Below, one piece after another: positions 58,886 through 64,000 of a DNA stretch of 64,000 nucleotides. This stretch comes from Saccharopolyspora thermophila (lineage in GTDB: Bacteria; Actinomycetota; Actinomycetes; Mycobacteriales; Pseudonocardiaceae). Where the stretch lies: the NCBI RefSeq assembly GCF_014646075.1, contig NZ_BMMT01000005.1, positions 62,001 to 126,000 of the forward strand. The letters are read 5' to 3'. The notes beneath the pieces were generated by a model, which did no database searches, was not told where the DNA came from, and saw only the letters and a list, made by a program, of their open reading frames with translations. Numbering within the stretch: position 1 is the first letter of the stretch; each line of letters begins with the position of its first letter. The position numbers and the translations under genes are program-made.

Positions 58886-60517
58886 CTACAGGTCGGCGGC
58901 GTAGGGTACCTGGAGGACGTCTTCGGAGGCCATCCACTGCCGGATCGTCCAGGTGGCCCGCACGTCGTCCTCGTTGTAGCGCAGGATCCGGTCACGCTGG
59001 GACAGCACCGGCGCGCGCCCGCCGAGCCCCACCGCGTCGCGGTACCAGCGCATCGAGTTCTCCCCGCTGGCCTCGGCGTCCCGCCACCCGAACCCGGCGC
59101 TGGGCGCGATCACCTTGAGCCCCTTGCCGTTCGGGCACAGGAACTGCTCGCGGACCGTGGCAAACAGGTCGACCCACTCGGCGGAACCGATGAACTCGCG
59201 GACCTCCGCCACCGACGGCACCCCTGGTTTGCCCGCGAACCGCTCCGCGGACGCCAGCAGCCAGCGGTTCTCCGCCAGCTCGTTGTAGCAGTACGCGCGG
59301 AACGTCAGGCCGCGCTCGTACGCCCGGCGACGCACCGAGCTCAGCCACGTCCAGAACTCGGCGAACGACCGCGCCTCGTCGTCCGACGGCAGCGGTTCCC
59401 AGCTGACGAACGCCCGGTAGCCGGGCGCCTCGCCGACGTCCGCGCCGGACAACAGGCACCCCCACAGGTAGGCGCCCGCGTCGGCGTAGCTCTCCATGTC
59501 CACGTCGACTTCCACGTCGGCGCGCGGCACCGTCAGTTCGGGGACCCGTCGCACCAGCGGCAGATCGCGCAGCCACGCCTTGGCGAGCAGCACCGCGTCC
59601 CCGTTGCGGACCCCGGTCAACGGCAGCTCATCCACGTCGTCCGGCGACATCGCGGCCAGCTGGTCCACGGTGGACACTCCGATGTCGCGCAGCACCGCGG
59701 CGTCCTCACCGCGCACCACCAGGCTCACGTCGCGGGACTCGCGCAGTTGCAGTTCGCAGGTCGGCCACCACGGGCAGCCCTTGCACTCGGTGATCCGGGA
59801 CGGCAGCGCCAGCGGTTCGGCGCCCGCCGCGGCGGCGGTGGCGACCGCCAACCGGTCGGCGAACCGGGCCTCGTACTCGGCGAGCGCGGTGCGCCCGCCC
59901 GGCCAGTTCGGCGTCCGCAGGTCGTGCCACACCACGACGTCCGCCTCGACCCCGATCACCCCGCCGACGTGCCCCGACGCCGCCATCCCGCACGCCTGAA
60001 GCAGGCGCACCGCGTGCGCCAGGCGGAGCTGGTCGCGGGGCTGCGGGCGGACCTTGCGGGCCTGGTCGATCGAAGCCGCCTCGGGCACCGGGCGGTCGAG
60101 CGGCGACACACGGGCGCCGCTCCCCGGATCGGTGATCTTGTGCCGCACCACCAGCACCGGCACGTAGCCGCTGCCGCTGCGCACCAGCAGGTCGACAGTG
60201 CCCCGCCGCCCCCCGGCCGGGTCATCCGGCAGCTGCGCCGCCGAGATGAACGGGGTGCCCGCGCGCATCGCGGCCAGGGTCAGCTCGGCACGGCTGTCGG
60301 TGACCCCGCGCGGGATCTCCGTCCACTCCTCACCGAGGACGGCGCTCAGCCACCTCGCCACGGCCTGGCGGTGCTCGGCGGCGTCCGCGATGCGCTGCTC
60401 GATGCCCAGGTCGAGCGGGGCCTTCGGCTGGTCAGCCATGGCGGGATCGTGTTCCAGGTGCACGCGTCGACGACAACGCGTCACGACGCCGGCGTCGAGC
60501 AGCACCTTCTCCTTCAC
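58886..60517 (-). CDS. TM0106-family RecB-like putative nuclease
   Basis: GTG 60517 gives a 543-residue protein; TACCCT six bases upstream suggests a leaderless message. The N-terminal half is a RecB/PD-(D/E)XK-like domain with GTVDLLVRSG and a cysteine cluster ITECKGCPWWPTCEL. The C-terminal half is an RNase H-like/DnaQ-type domain: EVDVDMESYADAGAYLWG, ending in LRYNEDDVRATWTIRQW. I recall this as the actinobacterial TM0106 family, possibly linked to DNA repair. Two nuclease-like domains in one chain are normal for it. Confidence 0.85.
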   Translation of the reverse strand: MKEKVLLDAGVVTRCRRRVHLEHDPAMADQPKAPLDLGIEQRIADAAEHRQAVARWLSAVLGEEWTEIPRGVTDSRAELTLAAMRAGTPFISAAQLPDDPAGGRRGTVDLLVRSGSGYVPVLVVRHKITDPGSGARVSPLDRPVPEAASIDQARKVRPQPRDQLRLAHAVRLLQACGMAASGHVGGVIGVEADVVVWHDLRTPNWPGGRTALAEYEARFADRLAVATAAAAGAEPLALPSRITECKGCPWWPTCELQLRESRDVSLVVRGEDAAVLRDIGVSTVDQLAAMSPDDVDELPLTGVRNGDAVLLAKAWLRDLPLVRRVPELTVPRADVEVDVDMESYADAGAYLWGCLLSGADVGEAPGYRAFVSWEPLPSDDEARSFAEFWTWLSSVRRRAYERGLTFRAYCYNELAENRWLLASAERFAGKPGVPSVAEVREFIGSAEWVDLFATVREQFLCPNGKGLKVIAPSAGFGWRDAEASGENSMRWYRDAVGLGGRAPVLSQRDRILRYNEDDVRATWTIRQWMASEDVLQVPYAADL

Positions 60518-60677
60518 GGCGCAAGGGTATGCCGTCGCCCCGACACACGCGCCCATCACCCCGGTGACACGACCCGCGTCATCGCTACTCAGCGTGCCCA
60601 TCCGGTTTCCTTCTGCTGTCGTGGCTCACGGGGTTCGGACTTAGAGTGGCCGCAGCGCAACGGCGGGGGAAGGGGAG

Positions 60678-61301
60678 GTGTCGGGTTCGGTGAGGAAGCG
60701 CACCACCAGGCTCCGGAGGGTCTCGAAGAAGGCCCGCCCCGCCCGGGCCGCCCGGCAGGCCCGCAGGGCCGGCAGGAAGGCGCGCCGGGCCGACGAGAAG
60801 CTCACCAAGAGAGTCGACAAGAAGCTCGCCAAGAGGATCAGCGAGGGCGAGCACGGCCGCATCACGCCGGGCAGGGCGAAGAAGGTCATCGGCGTGGCCA
60901 AAGTGGTCGTCCCGGTCCTCGTGCCGTTCGCCCGGCACGCCGCGACCGCCGCGCGGGAGCGCTACGACCGGATGCGCGCCCGACACCTCGGCGTACCGGT
61001 GGACCAGCTCGGCTCCTTCAGCGGCCGCGGAGCAGCGCTGCACGCCCGCATCGCGGGGGACGCCGAAGCGCTGCGCGACCTGCGGACGCAGTCGGCCGGC
61101 AACGACGAGGTGAGCCTGGCCGCGGAGCAGTACGCGGAGCGGACGGCGGCGCGGCTGGCGCAGCTGACCAGCGCGGTGCGCGCCGCGGAGCGGATGCCCG
61201 CGCAGCGGCGGAGGTCGGCGCACCGCGCGGTGGACGCGGAGCTGGGCGAGATCGAGGACGAGCTGCTGACCCGCTTCGGCATCCGCGCCCGCACCAGGTA
61301 G
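60678..61301 (+). CDS. Basic protein of unknown function (DUF6474-like)
   Basis: GTG 60678 follows GGGAAGGGGAG. The first 65 of 207 residues are extremely rich in Lys and Arg (VSKKARPARAARQARRAGRK), then a hydrophobic stretch (VIGVAKVVVPVLVPFARHAA) and a helical C-terminus (AAEQYAERTAARLAQLTSAV). I recall the layout as DUF6474, a family seen next to the RecB-like nuclease in Pseudonocardiaceae. Nucleic-acid or membrane contact is plausible. No function known. Confidence 0.7.
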   Translation: MSGSVRKRTTRLRRVSKKARPARAARQARRAGRKARRADEKLTKRVDKKLAKRISEGEHGRITPGRAKKVIGVAKVVVPVLVPFARHAATAARERYDRMRARHLGVPVDQLGSFSGRGAALHARIAGDAEALRDLRTQSAGNDEVSLAAEQYAERTAARLAQLTSAVRAAERMPAQRRRSAHRAVDAELGEIEDELLTRFGIRARTR

Positions 61302-61353
61302 CCCCCGGCGCGGGACCGTTCGGGTACGCGACGCCACCCGCGCCCGCCCGTGC

Positions 61354-62358
61354 TCACCGGGCGGAGCCGGGGAGGGTGACGAGGCCCTGCTCGACCATCC
61401 AGTCGCGGGCCACCTCGGCCGGGTCCCGGCCCGCCACGTCCACCTGGGCGTTGAGCCTGAGCAGCTCCTCGTTGGTCAGCTTCGCCGACACCGGCTCGAA
61501 CACGCTGGTCAGCTGCGGGTACCGCGCCAGCAGCTCGGCCCGGGTCGTGATGCCGATGTTGTAGCGGGGGAAGAACGACCGGTCGTCGGCCAGCACCTTC
61601 AGGTTCAGCGCCTGGATCCGGCCGTCGGTGGTGAACACCTCGCCGAAGGTGCAGGTCCCGTCCGCGGTGGCCTGGTAGATGCTGCCCTCGGTGAGGACCT
61701 TGATCTTCGATTGGTCCACAGTGAATCCGTACTCCTGCTGCACCCCGGGAAACCCGTCGTTGCGGTTGGCGAACTCGGTGTCCACGCAGAACGTGGCGTC
61801 CTCCGGGTGCTCCGCGACGATCCGCGGGATGTCCGACAGTTTCGTCACGCCGAGCCGCCGAGCCGCGTCCTGGTTGACCGCGAACGCGTACGTGTTGTCC
61901 ACGTTGTAGTCGATCGCGGTCCAGGCGATCCCGTGGCGCTGCAGATCCTGCTGCCGGACCGCCTCGAACTGCGCGCGAGCGTCCGGGATCGGGTCGGGGT
62001 TGCCGTTGTAGCTGATCCACGACGTCCCGGTGTATTCCCACAGGATGTCGATCTCGTCGTTCTCCAGCGCGTGCCGGGCCGTGGAGGATCCGACGATCGC
62101 GCTGAGGTCCCGCACGTCGGCCCCGGCCGCGGACAGCGCGAACTGGGCGATGTAGCCGAGGACGATCTGCTCGGTGAAGTTCTTCGACCCCACCGTGATC
62201 GTGACGCCCTCCAGCTCCGGGATCCGCTGGATGGAGCCGGGCTCCACGGCCAGCGGGATCGAGCCGCCGGAGCTCAGCCCGCAGCCGGACAGCAGCACGC
62301 CGGCCATCGCCACCGAGGCCAGCTTCAGTGCGCCGCGACGCGACGTCCGCAGGTTCAT
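61354..62358 (-). CDS. Osmoprotectant ABC transporter substrate-binding lipoprotein
   Basis: ATG 62358 gives a 334-residue lipoprotein: a twin-Arg-like basic start (RTSRRGALKLASVAMAGVLL), lipobox LSGC, and an OpuAC domain with TVGSKNFTEQIVLGYIAQFA, ENDEIDILWEYTGTSWISYN, GEVFTTDGRI and NIGITTRAELL. It binds glycine betaine, choline or similar compounds outside the membrane. The ATG overlaps the permease stop (ATGA). Last gene of an operon ATPase-permease-binding protein. Confidence 0.93.
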   Translation of the reverse strand: MNLRTSRRGALKLASVAMAGVLLSGCGLSSGGSIPLAVEPGSIQRIPELEGVTITVGSKNFTEQIVLGYIAQFALSAAGADVRDLSAIVGSSTARHALENDEIDILWEYTGTSWISYNGNPDPIPDARAQFEAVRQQDLQRHGIAWTAIDYNVDNTYAFAVNQDAARRLGVTKLSDIPRIVAEHPEDATFCVDTEFANRNDGFPGVQQEYGFTVDQSKIKVLTEGSIYQATADGTCTFGEVFTTDGRIQALNLKVLADDRSFFPRYNIGITTRAELLARYPQLTSVFEPVSAKLTNEELLRLNAQVDVAGRDPAEVARDWMVEQGLVTLPGSAR

Positions 62359-63122
62359 CGCAACCCCCTCGGCGACAGGAACGTCTCGGCCAGCGCGCCG
62401 AGCCAGTCGACCAGCAGCGCCAGCGCCATCGCCAGCACCGCGCCGACGATCATCACGGTCCAGTCGTTGAGCTTGTAGCCGGTGTCGATCATCTGGCCGA
62501 GCCCGCCGGCGCCGACGAACAGCGCGAGCGTCGCGGTGCCCACGGCCAGCACCAGCGCGGTGCGCAGTCCGGCCAGGATGTAGGGCACCGCCAGCGGCAG
62601 TTCGATGCGCACCAGGACGCGCCGGGCCGACATGCCGATGCCACGGCCGGCGTCGACCAGCGCGGGGTCGACCTGCTGCAACCCGACGATGGTGTTGCGC
62701 AGCACCGGCAGCAGCGCGTAGAAGGCGATCGGCAGCACCGCGATCCAAAATCCGGTGGCACCGCCGGTGACCAGGAAGAACAACACCAGCAGGCCCACCG
62801 ACGGCGCGGCCTGGCCCACGTTGGCGATGCCGACGACCACCGGTGTCGCGCGGCGCGCCCACGGCCGGCTGAGCAGCACGCCCAGCGGCACCGCGACCAG
62901 CACCACGATCACCGCGACCACGAAGCTGATCAGAAAGTGGGTCCAGGTCAGGCTCAGGATCGTGGCCGCGTTGATGTTGCGCGCGGTCACCTCGTTGCCG
63001 TCCTGGCCGAACGCCCAGACCAGCACCGCGGCCACCAGCGCCACGACCGCCACCGGCTGCGCCAGCAGCCGCAGCCGCTCCGCCCGGCGGAAACCGGAGT
63101 CCGAGGCGAACTGGCTGCTCAT
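62355..63122 (-). CDS. Osmoprotectant ABC transporter permease
   Basis: A 255-residue permease with six spans and the BPD_transp_1 EAA-like loop VDAGRGIGMSARRVLVRIEL. It resembles OpuBB/ProW-type single permeases of the OpuC family. It forms the channel for the neighbouring binding protein and ATPase. The ATG overlaps the ATPase stop (ATGA). Confidence 0.92.
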   Translation of the reverse strand: MSSQFASDSGFRRAERLRLLAQPVAVVALVAAVLVWAFGQDGNEVTARNINAATILSLTWTHFLISFVVAVIVVLVAVPLGVLLSRPWARRATPVVVGIANVGQAAPSVGLLVLFFLVTGGATGFWIAVLPIAFYALLPVLRNTIVGLQQVDPALVDAGRGIGMSARRVLVRIELPLAVPYILAGLRTALVLAVGTATLALFVGAGGLGQMIDTGYKLNDWTVMIVGAVLAMALALLVDWLGALAETFLSPRGLR

Positions 63123-64000
63123 GACTGGTCCTCGCCCGGATCGGCGTGCTCCTCGCGCAGCGCCTTGATGGTGTTCATGACCGTGTCGATGTCCACCACG
63201 CCGACGTACTCGCCGCGCGAGCCGGTGACCACGGCGACACCGTCGTCGTCGGTGAGGATGGCCTCCAGGGCGTCCTGCAGCGTCGACGACATCGCCACGC
63301 TGTCCTCCACCGGTCGCCCGGCGCGCTCCAGGGACGACACCGCACCGGCGTCGCGGGCGGTGGCCCAGCGTAGCGGGCGGTTGCGCCGGTCCAGGACCAG
63401 GCCGATCGCGCCCCGGCGGGAGCCGAGCCGCTCCCGGAGCGCCGACGGCGGCTCGTCGACGGTCGCGGTGGGCACCTGGCTCACCTCGATCTCGCGCACC
63501 CGGCGCAGCGTGAGCTGCTTGAGCGCGGCGCCCGCGCCGACGAACCCGGCGACCGTGTCGTCGGCCGGGTTGGCCAGGATCGCCTCCGGCGTGTCGTACT
63601 GCAGGATGCGGGACCGCTCGCCGAGCACCGCGATCCGGTCACCGAGCTTGACCGCCTCGTCAAAGTCGTGCGTGACGAACACGATCGTTTTGCCCAGGTC
63701 TGCCTGCAGGCGCATCAGTTCGTCCTGCAGCACGCCGCGGGTGATCGGGTCCACCGCGCCGAACGGCTCGTCCATCAGCAGCACCGGGGGGTTCGCCGCC
63801 AGCGCCCGCGCCACGCCGACGCGCTGCTGCTGGCCACCGGAGAGCTGCCGCGGGTAGCGGTCGCGGAACTCCGCGGGGTCCAGGTTGACCAGGTCGAGCA
63901 TCTCGTCGACCCGCTCGCGGATCCGCTTGCGGTCCCAGCGCAGCAGGCTGGGCACCATGCCGACGTTCTCGCCGACGGTCATGTGCGGGAACAGGCCGGC
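63119..64000 (-). CDS. Osmoprotectant ABC transporter ATPase with CBS domains (partial)
   Basis: The gene runs off the right edge; its N-terminus with Walker A is missing. The visible part has AGLFPHMTVGENVGMVPSLL, signature RQLSGGQQQRVGVARALAAN, Walker B PVLLMDEPFGAVDPI and switch His VFVTHDFDEAVKLGDR. A C-terminal region with CBS-like segments (SSTLQDALEAILTDDDGVAV, GEYVGVVDIDTVMNTIKA) follows; in OpuA these sense ionic strength. It energises the permease and binding protein downstream. Confidence 0.93.
   Translation of the reverse strand, partial: AGLFPHMTVGENVGMVPSLLRWDRKRIRERVDEMLDLVNLDPAEFRDRYPRQLSGGQQQRVGVARALAANPPVLLMDEPFGAVDPITRGVLQDELMRLQADLGKTIVFVTHDFDEAVKLGDRIAVLGERSRILQYDTPEAILANPADDTVAGFVGAGAALKQLTLRRVREIEVSQVPTATVDEPPSALRERLGSRRGAIGLVLDRRNRPLRWATARDAGAVSSLERAGRPVEDSVAMSSTLQDALEAILTDDDGVAVVTGSRGEYVGVVDIDTVMNTIKALREEHADPGEDQS

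Overview
The window is high-GC actinobacterial DNA: strong G/C third-position bias, many GTG starts, ATGA/GTGA gene overlaps, apparently leaderless promoters and a mycothiol-type isomerase. I infer a member of the Pseudonocardiaceae or a close relative; the exact genus cannot be read from the sequence. The left part keeps a gene order I recall from Mycobacterium tuberculosis Rv3835 to Rv3842c: septum-formation membrane protein, zinc metallopeptidase, histidine phosphatase and pheA, then the DUF2470 protein with an iron box, the ferritin and a GDPD enzyme. Other genes, including a respiratory block, lie between them.

Layout. 1-4.5 kb: Rv3835-Rv3838c-like genes, a macro-domain protein and a DoxX protein. 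4.5-12.4 kb: a DevR/DosR-like regulator converging on a cydA-cydB-cydDC-kinase operon, with a perfect 20-bp dyad upstream of cydA that resembles a DosR box. 12.5-15.3 kb: tyrosine-catabolism genes (fumarylacetoacetase, a coupled unknown gene, IclR regulator). 15.5-19.9 kb: iron-regulated DUF2470 gene, CPBP protease, arginine deiminase, ferritin. 20-24.8 kb: ECF sigma factor with a coupled membrane partner, SEC-C protein, GDPD, rhodanese. 24.8-32.7 kb: two sodium:solute symporters with a LytS/LytR-type two-component system and SppA, probably carboxylate sensing and uptake. 32.8-35.6 kb: Fpg/Nei glycosylase, second ECF sigma factor, PPOX enzyme, tRNA-Gly.

35.7-39.5 kb is compositionally different. 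It holds dodecin, a TIGR03086 protein, then a compact run of two YbaB-like proteins, an EspC/WXG-type protein with a YxxxD motif, a WXG-containing helical protein and two DUF3558-like lipoproteins, the second decayed. No type VII secretion core gene is present. 39.5-47.2 kb: msrA, a membrane acyltransferase with a huge charged tail, a membrane-anchored protein, a tandem array of small inverted repeats, and a 1073-residue methyltransferase/glycosyltransferase fusion. 47.4-52.3 kb: a poly-Asp secreted protein overlapping an OmpR-type two-component system, a release-factor-like protein, and an EamA transporter behind a palindromic operator and a leaderless 14-residue leader peptide. 52.3-64 kb: a decayed MGMT-like gene, gamma-glutamyltransferase-like protein, UDP-glucose dehydrogenase, aldo/keto reductase, SDR, a RecB-like nuclease and an osmoprotectant ABC operon cut by the right edge.

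No CRISPR array, insertion sequence, rRNA or prophage was seen. The strongest candidates for something undescribed are the orphan type VII-like cluster, the dispersed 28-30-bp inverted repeat with a conserved loop, the haem-ligand-free DevS-like kinase attached to cytochrome bd, and the leader-peptide/operator arrangement before eamA.
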